From: Thermodesulfobium acidiphilum
Lineage (GTDB): Bacteria > Thermodesulfobiota > Thermodesulfobiia > Thermodesulfobiales > Thermodesulfobiaceae
Assembly (NCBI RefSeq): GCF_003057965.1
Contig: NZ_CP020921.1
Span: 608,916-672,915 of the forward strand
DNA: 64,000 nt
Direction of reading: 5' to 3'
Part shown: one piece after another, positions 9,141 through 17,080 of the stretch
Layout: each line of letters begins with the position of its first letter
How positions within the stretch are numbered: the stretch's first letter is position 1
The notes under the pieces: model-generated
What the model saw: only the letters and a program-made list of their open reading frames with translations
The model's database searches: none
Told to the model about the DNA's origin: nothing
Translations under genes and position numbers: made by a program

Positions 9141-10030
9141 GCATTGGTTATCTTTTTATTTCATTGAGCTGTGTATTGTGGGGTCTTTTAGGACCTGTTG
9201 CAGAGCTTTTGTATGAATCTGGCTTTAACGCTAATGATGTTGTTTTTTTTAGGCTATTTGGAGTATTCTTAATAGGGTTTATACCTCTTTTTAAGGATAT
9301 TGGCTATTTATATTCAAAGAGACTATTTTACCCGCTTCTTTTGTTTGCTCTATTTACTATTATTGAATGGTTTTCTTTTTTCACCTCGGTTAAGTTGAAT
9401 GGAATATTTATTTCAGTATTGCTTTTATATACTGCACCCTTTTTTATTACTTTATTTGCAAAATATTTTTTTAAGGAAAAATTAACAAAGTGGCTAATAT
9501 TTTGTATTTTTTTAGGCTTTTTAGGCATTATTTTACTTTTTGCTTCAAGTTATGATAATAGCAGTCAAAATCCAGGCATAACAATGGTTTTTGGATTAAT
9601 TTCAGGAATTTCATATGCAATAAATAGTATGTTTGGAAAATATTTTTCAAATTATATTTTACCCTTTAAGCTTACTCTATACCGATTTTCAGCTGCAACT
9701 CTAATTTACTTCCCATTTATAGGTTTTAATATGTTTTTTAGAACGTATACTTTTTCTAACTTAGTAGAAATTTTTTATTTGATATTTTTTCCAGGCATTC
9801 TAGCTTATTTTTTATTTTATTATGGATTGAGTATGGTTGAGATATCAAAAGCTGCTGTTTTTACATTTATAGAGCCTCTTGTTGGTAGTTTTGTTGCAAT
9901 AGTATTCTTTAAAGAGTCACTAGGCTATAAACTCTTTGGAGCCTTCTTTATATGTTTAGGAATTTTTGGAACGTTGATAAATCCACTTTTGTCATATAGA
10001 AAAGTTAATTGGCTAAATGGAAAAAAGTAA
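9137..10030 (+). CDS. EamA-family (DMT) transporter
   Basis: This 297-residue inner-membrane protein has about ten hydrophobic helices arranged as two EamA repeats. The first starts near residue 5 (SLSCVLWGLLGPVAELL) and the second near residue 150 (GLISGISYAINSMFGKY). A helix with PFFITLFAKYFFKEKLTK and a C-terminal EPLVGSFVAIVFFKESL are typical of the drug/metabolite transporter superfamily. Substrate cannot be deduced; relatives export amino acids or metabolites. ATG at 9137 overlaps the rodA stop (ATGA), so it appears translationally coupled to rodA, an uncommon partner. It overlaps the helicase gene by 14 nt. Confidence 0.86.
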   Translation: MSIGYLFISLSCVLWGLLGPVAELLYESGFNANDVVFFRLFGVFLIGFIPLFKDIGYLYSKRLFYPLLLFALFTIIEWFSFFTSVKLNGIFISVLLLYTAPFFITLFAKYFFKEKLTKWLIFCIFLGFLGIILLFASSYDNSSQNPGITMVFGLISGISYAINSMFGKYFSNYILPFKLTLYRFSAATLIYFPFIGFNMFFRTYTFSNLVEIFYLIFFPGILAYFLFYYGLSMVEISKAAVFTFIEPLVGSFVAIVFFKESLGYKLFGAFFICLGIFGTLINPLLSYRKVNWLNGKK

Positions 10031-11996
10031 AGTGTTGTCTATTGATTCTTTGTATGATCTCTTGGAAAAGAAAACTGATTTTGAAAAAAGATTAGACCAG
10101 ATAAATATGTCAAAATTAATTTACAAAGGCATGGGAGATTGTGAGATAACATTTATTGAGGCTCCAACTGGCATTGGAAAAACTTACTCTAGTTTAATAC
10201 CATCTATAGTAGAGATAGGCTTAAATAGTTCAAAAATACTCTATCTTACTGCAAAAATTGTTTTGCAGGATCAGTTAATAAAGAAGGATTTGCCAAACTT
10301 GCATAAAATTGCTGAGATAGATTTTAAATATGGTCTAATTAAAGGAAGATCGAATTATTTTTGTTGGCTTCGATTTGATGAAGCCATGAGAACTCAAGGA
10401 CTTATATATCAAAATGATTTGGATTCAATAAGAAATTGGGCAAGAGTCTCTCAGGAGGGAGATTTAAATGAATATGATGATTTTTTGAACTATGAATTAA
10501 AAGATGTAATAAGTGTGGATTATGAAGATTGTCCGGGCAGAAAATGTCCATATTTACTTAGTGGAGCATGCCACTATTTCAGGCTTGTTAATTCTTTAAA
10601 CGATTTAGATATTTTAGTTTCTAATTATCACACGTTTTTTTTTAATTTAGTTAATGGTTCTTTCCCTTTTAATTACGATCATATTCTTATGGATGAGGCC
10701 CACCACTTGCCCGAAATTTTATCCAGTGTTTGTACAAGGCAGATTTCAAAAAACTTTCTAAACTATTTTTTGCCACGCGGTTTTGCTCTAAAAATTGTAG
10801 ACAGAGAACCAGAAATTTTGTCCCCGGTTTTAAATGATTTAAAATTTCTGGAAAACTATGTTAATAATTTAAAAACTTTATATGAGAACTTTTTTGAGGA
10901 ACTTCAGGGTTATTGTCTTGATCCAAAGGTAAATAAAGGTTCAAAAATGGTAACGTTTCATGATGCTTTGTCCTTTTTAGAGAAAAATGGCAACGAAATA
11001 ATAGAGGTTTCAAAAAGGATTTTAAGAGAGTTTGATGAATGGGAGAAATTTTTTCAAAAGGTTGGCACCAAGGGCCTTGCTGATGCAAAACTAAAGTATT
11101 ACAAAAAGAAAATTGATTTTTATGCTCTTGCTATTTCTGATTTTTTAAGCCTTAATGACTATCCTAATTTTTCGTATTCCTTTTTTATTGAGAAGGGTTG
11201 CCTCTCAATTGAGCCTGTTTATGTAAATGGGATTTTCAAAAATTTTTTAGACCTTCAACCCCCAAAATCTGTAACTTTATACTCTGCCACTCTAACTCCA
11301 GATAAAAAAACTTTTACTTATTTGGAGAATGAGCTTGGTTTTAAGGCTGACAACAAAATGATTTATGAGAGTGTATTTAATTATAAAAAACAGGCAAAGT
11401 TAATTATTCCTCAAAATTTTGATATTGATCCAAAATCTTCTCTTTTTTCAACACAGGTAGCATATGCAATTGAACGTATTCTCGATGATTTTGGAGGGCA
11501 TGCTCTTGTTCTATTTACATCACAAAAAAATTTAAATGAAACAAAAAAATTAATAGTTTCAAAGAAGAGAAAGTTTAGATATCTTTTCCAGGGTGAGAAG
11601 CCAAATATCCAATTAATTGAAGAATTTTCGAATGATAGTTCATCTGTTTTGTTTGGACTTAATAGTTTTTGGGAAGGTATCGACGTTCCGGGTCCTTCTC
11701 TTTCACTTTTGATAATTGATAGGATACCCTTTCCTAATCCCAGTGATCCAATGATGATTATGAGAGAGAAGAATGAGGGAAGAGAAGTTTTTAACAAAAG
11801 TTATTTGCCAAGTGCGAAATTATCATTAAGACAGGGCTTTGGAAGGCTTATTAGAAGTAAAAGCGACGTGGGAGTTTTTGTTATTTTAGATTTTAGGATT
11901 TTAAAATGGGGGTTTTTGGAACTTTTTAGACCTTGTGATATTCTATATATGTGGGAAGCAGAATTAGTTAGAAAATTTATCTGGGAAGGTGAATAA
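10017..11996 (+). CDS. DinG/XPD-like superfamily 2 DNA helicase with Fe-S cysteines
   Basis: This 659-residue ATP-dependent helicase is likely 5'-3' and used in repair or R-loop/G4 processing. Walker A is APTGIGKTYSS near residue 47. The DEAH box (LMDEAHHL) lies near 223. A four-cysteine cluster of the XPD/DinG iron-sulfur type lies between them (NYFCW, EDCPG, RKCPY, GACHY). The C-terminal helicase domain has LYSATL, LVLFTSQKNL, FWEGIDVPG and LRQGFGRLIRS. I leave the symbol empty because DinG, YoaA and related paralogues cannot be told apart by eye. It starts inside the transporter gene and overlaps the AMMECR1 leader. Confidence 0.88.
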   Translation: MEKSKVLSIDSLYDLLEKKTDFEKRLDQINMSKLIYKGMGDCEITFIEAPTGIGKTYSSLIPSIVEIGLNSSKILYLTAKIVLQDQLIKKDLPNLHKIAEIDFKYGLIKGRSNYFCWLRFDEAMRTQGLIYQNDLDSIRNWARVSQEGDLNEYDDFLNYELKDVISVDYEDCPGRKCPYLLSGACHYFRLVNSLNDLDILVSNYHTFFFNLVNGSFPFNYDHILMDEAHHLPEILSSVCTRQISKNFLNYFLPRGFALKIVDREPEILSPVLNDLKFLENYVNNLKTLYENFFEELQGYCLDPKVNKGSKMVTFHDALSFLEKNGNEIIEVSKRILREFDEWEKFFQKVGTKGLADAKLKYYKKKIDFYALAISDFLSLNDYPNFSYSFFIEKGCLSIEPVYVNGIFKNFLDLQPPKSVTLYSATLTPDKKTFTYLENELGFKADNKMIYESVFNYKKQAKLIIPQNFDIDPKSSLFSTQVAYAIERILDDFGGHALVLFTSQKNLNETKKLIVSKKRKFRYLFQGEKPNIQLIEEFSNDSSSVLFGLNSFWEGIDVPGPSLSLLIIDRIPFPNPSDPMMIMREKNEGREVFNKSYLPSAKLSLRQGFGRLIRSKSDVGVFVILDFRILKWGFLELFRPCDILYMWEAELVRKFIWEGE

Positions 11997-11997
11997 T

Positions 11998-12504
11998 ATG
12001 CACCCTTATGTTCAGCTTGCTAAGGAAGCTGTAGAGCTCTGGGTAAAAGAACATAAAAAACCTGATAAGGATGTTAAAAAATCTCCGCTATTTGAAAGAA
12101 AGAGTGCATGCTTTTGCACGATTTATAAAAATAAAGAGTTAAGAGGATGTATTGGTACTATATTTCCCTTGCATGATTCTCTATACGAAGAGATAATAGA
12201 AAACGCAATAAGCGCAGCAACTAGGGATCCAAGGTTTGAACCAGTTAGGGTTGAAGAGCTAAACTTATTAGAATATAAAGTAGATGTCTTGTCTGAAATT
12301 TCTCCTGTGAAGGACTTAAACAAATTGAACCCGAAAATAAACGGAATTATAGTGAAACAAGGTTCTAAGCAAGCCTTACTCCTTCCTGATTTAGAGGGCG
12401 TTGATAGCGTAGAGGATCAAATTAGAATAGTTAAGATGAAGGCGGGCATATTTAATGATTTACCATGTGAGTACTTTACTTTTACCGTTGAGAGATATTC
12501 GTGA
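11998..12504 (+). CDS. AMMECR1 domain protein (AmmeMemoRadiSam system protein A-like)
   Basis: The protein has about 168 residues and spans a single AMMECR1 domain: the conserved LRGCIGTIFP motif near residue 45, AISAATRDPRFEPV, and DQIRIVKMKAGI at the C-terminus. Bacterial members often occur fused to or beside Memo and radical SAM proteins, in a set whose function is not established. Neither partner is visible here, so this is an orphan member. I prefer ATG at 11998 because GGGAAGG at 11983-11989 is well spaced for it; a GTG at 11989 would overlap that site. It overlaps the end of the helicase gene region and runs into the leader of the next gene. Confidence 0.85.
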   Translation: MHPYVQLAKEAVELWVKEHKKPDKDVKKSPLFERKSACFCTIYKNKELRGCIGTIFPLHDSLYEEIIENAISAATRDPRFEPVRVEELNLLEYKVDVLSEISPVKDLNKLNPKINGIIVKQGSKQALLLPDLEGVDSVEDQIRIVKMKAGIFNDLPCEYFTFTVERYS

Positions 12505-12527
12505 AATCCAAAAGAAGGAGTGATAAT

Positions 12528-13004
12528 ATGAGAAATTTACTTTTATTTTTAGTTATTTCCTTTGTTATTCTGCTTTTCCAAAGTAGTTCATTTGCCGGAC
12601 CTGAATCAAATCCAAGCCTAGAAGGAACAGTAATTTTTACACATGGTACAGCTACAGATGCGCTAAAGGATTACTTTTCTGATTGGATGAAGGGTGATTA
12701 TGATAAAATGTATCAGTATCTTTTAAAAGGTGATAAAAAGATAATTTCTAAGGATACCTTTGTAAGCGAATTTAAAAAGGCCGAAGCTGGTGGCTTAAGG
12801 CTTGTATCTTTTAAATTATCAAAAGCAGTATTTAAAACTGCCAGAGGTTATGCTGAAATTAATGCGAAGATTACATTTACCGAGAACAATCAAAAATTTG
12901 ATATAGTTAAGACTATAACAATGTATGTAGAAGATAATGAGTGGAGACTCTCTTCGATCCCAATTTATTTCCCTGGATCACCAAGCTCAATGTTACCAGA
13001 TTAA
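12528..13004 (+). CDS. Secreted NTF2-like (DUF4878-like) protein
   Basis: The protein has about 158 residues. An N-terminal signal peptide (basic MRN, then about 20 hydrophobic residues) has a likely cleavage after SFA near residue 24. The mature part has the alpha/beta pattern of small NTF2-fold proteins: TDALKDYFSDWMKGDYDKMY, then strands containing ARGYAEINAKITF and a terminal EWRLSSIPIYF. Such folds are structural and give no specific function. ATG at 12528 is favoured by AAGGAG at 12515-12520. A protein of the same general plan lies at 18842-19297. Confidence 0.6.
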   Translation: MRNLLLFLVISFVILLFQSSSFAGPESNPSLEGTVIFTHGTATDALKDYFSDWMKGDYDKMYQYLLKGDKKIISKDTFVSEFKKAEAGGLRLVSFKLSKAVFKTARGYAEINAKITFTENNQKFDIVKTITMYVEDNEWRLSSIPIYFPGSPSSMLPD

Positions 13005-13044
13005 ATGCTTATAAGTTATTTCTTTATTGTAAGGAGGAGTTGCT

Positions 13045-14067
13045 TTGTCTTTAGAGTTTTTGAAAAATGAGGCTATGGAAGAGATAGAAAGAGCTTCTTC
13101 CAGCCAAGAAGTATTGAAAATATATTCAAAATACCTTGGAAGAAAAGGTTTAATTAATGAGCTTTTTACCAAAATGAAAGATTTAGCTCCAGATGAAAAG
13201 AAAAAAATGGGAATAGAGCTAAATAGTATTAAAGCTTTTATAAATGAAGTACGAGACAAAAAACTAAAAATGATTAAAGAACGCGAAATCTATAATAATT
13301 TATCAAAAGTAAAAATTGACAATTCTTTACCAGGTGATTGTAGAAACGTTGGTACTCTACATCCATTAACGAAAGTAATTGATAAAATTATAAACATATT
13401 TGTTGGTATCGGTTATTCAATATTTGAAGGGCCTGAAATAGAAAGTGATTATTATAACTTCGAGGCCTTAAATATACCCAAAGACCATCCCGCAAGAGAA
13501 ATGCAAGACTCATTTTATCTATCAAATGATTTTTTGTTAAGAACTCATACATCGCCTGTTCAAATTAGGGCAATGCAATCATTAAGGCCTCCAATCAGGA
13601 TAATTGCGCCCGGTAAAACTTACAGGAGAGATGCAAAGGATTCAAGACATTCTCCTGTATTTCACCAAGTGGAAGGCTTGGCTATTGGAAAAAGAATTAC
13701 ATTTGCTAATCTAAAAGGAACATTAGAATATTTTGCCAAATCTTTCTTTGGTGAAAAATGCGAAATACAGTTTAGGCCTAGTTATTTTCCATTTACCGAA
13801 CCAAGCGCAGAGGTTGACATAAAGTGTATTTTCTGCGAGGGGAAAGGGTGTACCATCTGTAGTCATACTGGCTGGTTGGAAGTATTGGGAGCTGGAATGG
13901 TTCATCCAAATGTATTAAGAAACGTAGGTTATGACCCTGAAGAGTGGCAGGGTTTTGCTTTTGGGATGGGGCCTGAAAGATTAGCAATGCTTAAATATTC
14001 TATAAACGATATAAGGATGTTTTATGATAATGATATAAGGTTCATTCATTCTTTTATTGGAAGCTAG
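13045..14067 (+). CDS. pheS: Phenylalanine-tRNA ligase alpha subunit
   Basis: This is the 340-residue catalytic alpha subunit of the (alpha-beta)2 enzyme that charges tRNA-Phe. The N-terminal coiled coil has KYLGRKGLINELFTKMKDL. The class II core has HPLTKVIDKI, GPEIESDYYNFEALN (motif region), RTHTSPVQIRAM, PGKTYRRDAKDSRHSP (motif 2), FTEPSAEVDI and GFAFGMGPERLAML (motif 3). A CxxC...CxxC pair (CIFCEGKGCTIC) is a zinc-knuckle-like insert seen in many PheS. The start is TTG at 13045 behind AAGGAGG. No T-box-like leader fits in the 40-nt gap upstream. pheT follows after 48 nt. Confidence 0.97.
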   Translation: MSLEFLKNEAMEEIERASSSQEVLKIYSKYLGRKGLINELFTKMKDLAPDEKKKMGIELNSIKAFINEVRDKKLKMIKEREIYNNLSKVKIDNSLPGDCRNVGTLHPLTKVIDKIINIFVGIGYSIFEGPEIESDYYNFEALNIPKDHPAREMQDSFYLSNDFLLRTHTSPVQIRAMQSLRPPIRIIAPGKTYRRDAKDSRHSPVFHQVEGLAIGKRITFANLKGTLEYFAKSFFGEKCEIQFRPSYFPFTEPSAEVDIKCIFCEGKGCTICSHTGWLEVLGAGMVHPNVLRNVGYDPEEWQGFAFGMGPERLAMLKYSINDIRMFYDNDIRFIHSFIGS

Positions 14068-14115
14068 ATTGTAGTAAATTTAATTCTAATATTTGTTAGA
14101 GGAGGTTTTGTTGTT

Positions 14116-16539
14116 TTGAAAGTCTCTCTGTCATGGCTAAGCGAAATTCTTGAAGAATCTTTAGATGAACGTATTGTTTCAGATATATTACAAAGTTCAG
14201 GCATAGAAGTAGAACAAATAGACGAAGTAAAAACCGATTTTAATAAGGTAGTAATTGGAAGGATTATTAATCACGAAAAACATCCTGATGCAAATAGACT
14301 TTTTGTTGTAGACGTGGATCTTGGAAGGGAAGTTAAAAGAATTGTAACAGCCGCAACTAATTTAAGTGTTGGTGATATTGTACCCGTTGCTCTTCACGGT
14401 TCAAGACTATCAACTGGTACTGTGATAAAAAAAACAAAACTAAGGGGAATTTTATCAGAGGGGATGTTTTGCTCCCCTAATGAGTTGGGTTTTGGGAAAG
14501 ATCATTCTGGTATTATGATTTTAAATGATGAAAAGTTTCAGATAGGATCAGATCTGGCGTCTATCTTGGGCGAGAAAGATTATGTGCTTGATCTCTCGAT
14601 TCCTGCAAATAGGCCCGATCTGATGAGCGTTGTTGGCGTTGCAAGGGAGATTGGTGCTAAATTAAGGTTAATGGTTAAAATTAAAGATTTTGAGTGTAAA
14701 TATTCTAACGATCTCTCTCCTATTAAGGTTAGAATTGACTTTCCAGAAGGTTGTATGGTTTATTTAGGTCAGTGGATTGAAGGTGTAACAATTAAACCAT
14801 CTTCACCCTTTGTAGCTGAAAGGTTAAAAAAAGTTGGTATAAGACCAATTAATAATGTTGTGGATTGTACGAACTATGTAATGTTTCTTCTTGGACACCC
14901 TTTGCATGCATTTGATATGAATAAAATAAACAAAAGAGTTATTGTAAGGCGTGCATTTGATGATGAAAGCCTGGCATTATTAGATGGATCAGAAGTTATA
15001 TTAAATGAAAATGATATAGTAATTGCAGACGAATCAGGCCCAATAGGTCTTGCAGGAATAATGGGAGCTGGTAACTCGGAAATATCAAGTACTACAACTG
15101 ATGTCTTTCTTGAAGCGGCTATCTTTAACCATATAAACATTCGAAGGACATCGAGAAGATTGGGTATTAGAACTGAAGCTTCTATTAGGTTTGAAAAGGG
15201 TCTATATTGGAAAGATGTATCTGAAATAATATCCTTTGCTTCTAAAATGATAGCATCGACTTCAGGGGGTATTTTACACAAAAAGATTGAAATTGATGGA
15301 AAATTACCTGAAAGTTCAAAAGAGATTTTTCTGGTTCCTGAGAAAGTTAATTATATGCTAGGAACAACCTTTTCTAAGACTGATATTCAGGAATCTCTTC
15401 AAAAACTTGGCTTTAAAGTAGAGTGTAAAGATAGATTATTTAAGGTAACCAGTCCTACTTATAGATTGGACATTAAAGAGGCGGAAGATTTAGTTGAAGA
15501 AGTTGCAAGATTTCAAGGATTTGAAAAAATCCCATCTACTTTACCGGGTGAACCTATGCCTGGTTTTTTGCCCAAAAGGATAGAACTTATTAATAGAATT
15601 AAGAGTTATTTTGCAAACAATGGCTTTACAGAATCAATTAGCGATAGTTTAATATCTATGGAAGACGTTTTAAAAACAAACACAATTTCAATGCAGGATA
15701 CAGATAAAGCAACTTTTATTGAAGATAGAGTTATAAAAGTTTTGTCTGCACTTTCTGAAGAACATAGTGTTTTAAGGACTTCAATGCTAGAACCCTTAAC
15801 AATGCTTTTAAAAAGACATTTGAATAGACAAATTTATGATATTTCCTTTTTTGAAGTAGGAAAGGTATTTAAAAAAGTAAACAACTCCTTTTCAGAAGAA
15901 AACCTTTTAGGTGTAATTGCTACAGGTAAAAGACAATTAGATCCATGGAGATTATATGTTGAAGATAAGAATTGGTCTTTTTATCCATTTAAAGGGATTT
16001 TTGAGAATTTCTTTAGATCTTTTGGAATAATAGATTGGGAAATTTCTTCTGATGTAAGCTATGTATTTCATCCATCTATTTCATGTTCATTTGTAGTTAA
16101 AGATAAGAAGGTATTAGAGATAGGTGAAGTTAATCCGAGAATTTTACATAATTGGGAAATAAATCAAACACTTTTTTATGCGCAGCTCTTTATTGATAAA
16201 TTCCTTGATCTGTTAGAATTTAAGAACACTAAACACGTTTTTTCAGTTTTTCCAGCAGCAACCAGGGATATTTCGATACTTGTATCAAAAGAAATATTTT
16301 ATTCTAAAATTAGAAATGAAATTAAAATGTTGAATTGCCCGATACTGGAAAACATAACTATTTTGGACGTTTATCAAGGAAAAGGTATACCTGAAGATAT
16401 GAAAAGTATAACTTTAAGTCTAAGGTTTAGAAGTGAAGAAAAGACTTTATCTAATGAAGAAATAACCGAGTGGATAGAAAAAATAATAAAAAAATTGAAG
16501 GATAGCTTGGGCATTCAAATTAGAAGTGTAAATAATTAA
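14116..16539 (+). CDS. pheT: Phenylalanine-tRNA ligase beta subunit
   Basis: This 807-residue beta subunit of PheRS provides tRNA binding and editing of misacylated Tyr-tRNA-Phe. Domain order is normal: an N-terminal EMAP/tRNA-binding OB fold (INHEKHPDANRLFVVDVDLG), the B3/B4 editing region (RPINNVVDCTNYVMFLLGHP, GIMGAGNSEISSTT), the B5 domain (LGFKVECKDRLFKVTSPTYR), the catalytic-like core (EEHSVLRTSMLEPL, YDISFFEVGKVF), and a C-terminal anticodon-binding (FDX-ACB) domain (FPAATRDISILVSKE). The start is TTG at 14116 with GAGGAGG upstream at about 14099-14105. Confidence 0.97.
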   Translation: MKVSLSWLSEILEESLDERIVSDILQSSGIEVEQIDEVKTDFNKVVIGRIINHEKHPDANRLFVVDVDLGREVKRIVTAATNLSVGDIVPVALHGSRLSTGTVIKKTKLRGILSEGMFCSPNELGFGKDHSGIMILNDEKFQIGSDLASILGEKDYVLDLSIPANRPDLMSVVGVAREIGAKLRLMVKIKDFECKYSNDLSPIKVRIDFPEGCMVYLGQWIEGVTIKPSSPFVAERLKKVGIRPINNVVDCTNYVMFLLGHPLHAFDMNKINKRVIVRRAFDDESLALLDGSEVILNENDIVIADESGPIGLAGIMGAGNSEISSTTTDVFLEAAIFNHINIRRTSRRLGIRTEASIRFEKGLYWKDVSEIISFASKMIASTSGGILHKKIEIDGKLPESSKEIFLVPEKVNYMLGTTFSKTDIQESLQKLGFKVECKDRLFKVTSPTYRLDIKEAEDLVEEVARFQGFEKIPSTLPGEPMPGFLPKRIELINRIKSYFANNGFTESISDSLISMEDVLKTNTISMQDTDKATFIEDRVIKVLSALSEEHSVLRTSMLEPLTMLLKRHLNRQIYDISFFEVGKVFKKVNNSFSEENLLGVIATGKRQLDPWRLYVEDKNWSFYPFKGIFENFFRSFGIIDWEISSDVSYVFHPSISCSFVVKDKKVLEIGEVNPRILHNWEINQTLFYAQLFIDKFLDLLEFKNTKHVFSVFPAATRDISILVSKEIFYSKIRNEIKMLNCPILENITILDVYQGKGIPEDMKSITLSLRFRSEEKTLSNEEITEWIEKIIKKLKDSLGIQIRSVNN

Positions 16540-16585
16540 TAGTTAAATTCCTTCTTTATTTCTTTAGTGAGGCGAAGTTTAAACT

Positions 16586-17080
16586 ATGAATCTTATTGAC
16601 TTATTAATATTAATTGTAATCATACTATCTTATTTTAGTGGTTATAAAACTGGCTTAATAGTTGTTTTTACTTTCTTGTTTGCCTTTTTTTTATCTTTGT
16701 ATCTTACTCCTCACTTGATGAACATTGCTGAGGCTTTTTTTTCAAAAGCTTTATTATTTAATGGTAAATGCCTTATAAGTATTTCTTTTATTTTTACTCT
16801 TCTTATGCTTAATGCTTTAGTTGGTAAATTTTTATTGTTGGTAGCTGATATTTTAGGTATTAGCAGAATATCTAAAAATTCTTTTATTGCCGGTTTTTTG
16901 AACGTTCTTTTATCTATTTTAATGTTAAGTTTAATAATTAAGTCTTTAGATTGGGCAAATATGTATATGCTTTTTTCAAATCAATGGAAAAATTCTTTAA
17001 CTACACACTATTTATTAGAAATAAATAGTAACTTTTTTAAACATCTTCCCTTTAACTTCTTTTTACCATGGAAAAATTAA
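16586..17080 (+). CDS. CvpA-family membrane protein
   Basis: This 164-residue protein has four hydrophobic helices and the opening LIDLLILIVIILSYFSGYKT, the standard start of CvpA (colicin V production) family proteins. The family is widespread with poorly defined roles in envelope homeostasis. The neighbourhood is strong support: in Bacillus the same slot between pheT and polX holds a CvpA homologue (yshB). The last residues are Asn-rich and unusual. It overlaps the next gene by 13 nt. A GTGAGG ribosome binding site lies upstream at 16567-16572. Confidence 0.75.
   Translation: MNLIDLLILIVIILSYFSGYKTGLIVVFTFLFAFFLSLYLTPHLMNIAEAFFSKALLFNGKCLISISFIFTLLMLNALVGKFLLLVADILGISRISKNSFIAGFLNVLLSILMLSLIIKSLDWANMYMLFSNQWKNSLTTHYLLEINSNFFKHLPFNFFLPWKN

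Noticed and set aside
13005..13044. T-box or other riboswitch ahead of pheS (and ahead of argS, proS, cysS)
   Set aside because: The leaders are too short (0-111 nt) and show no specifier stem or T-box sequence.
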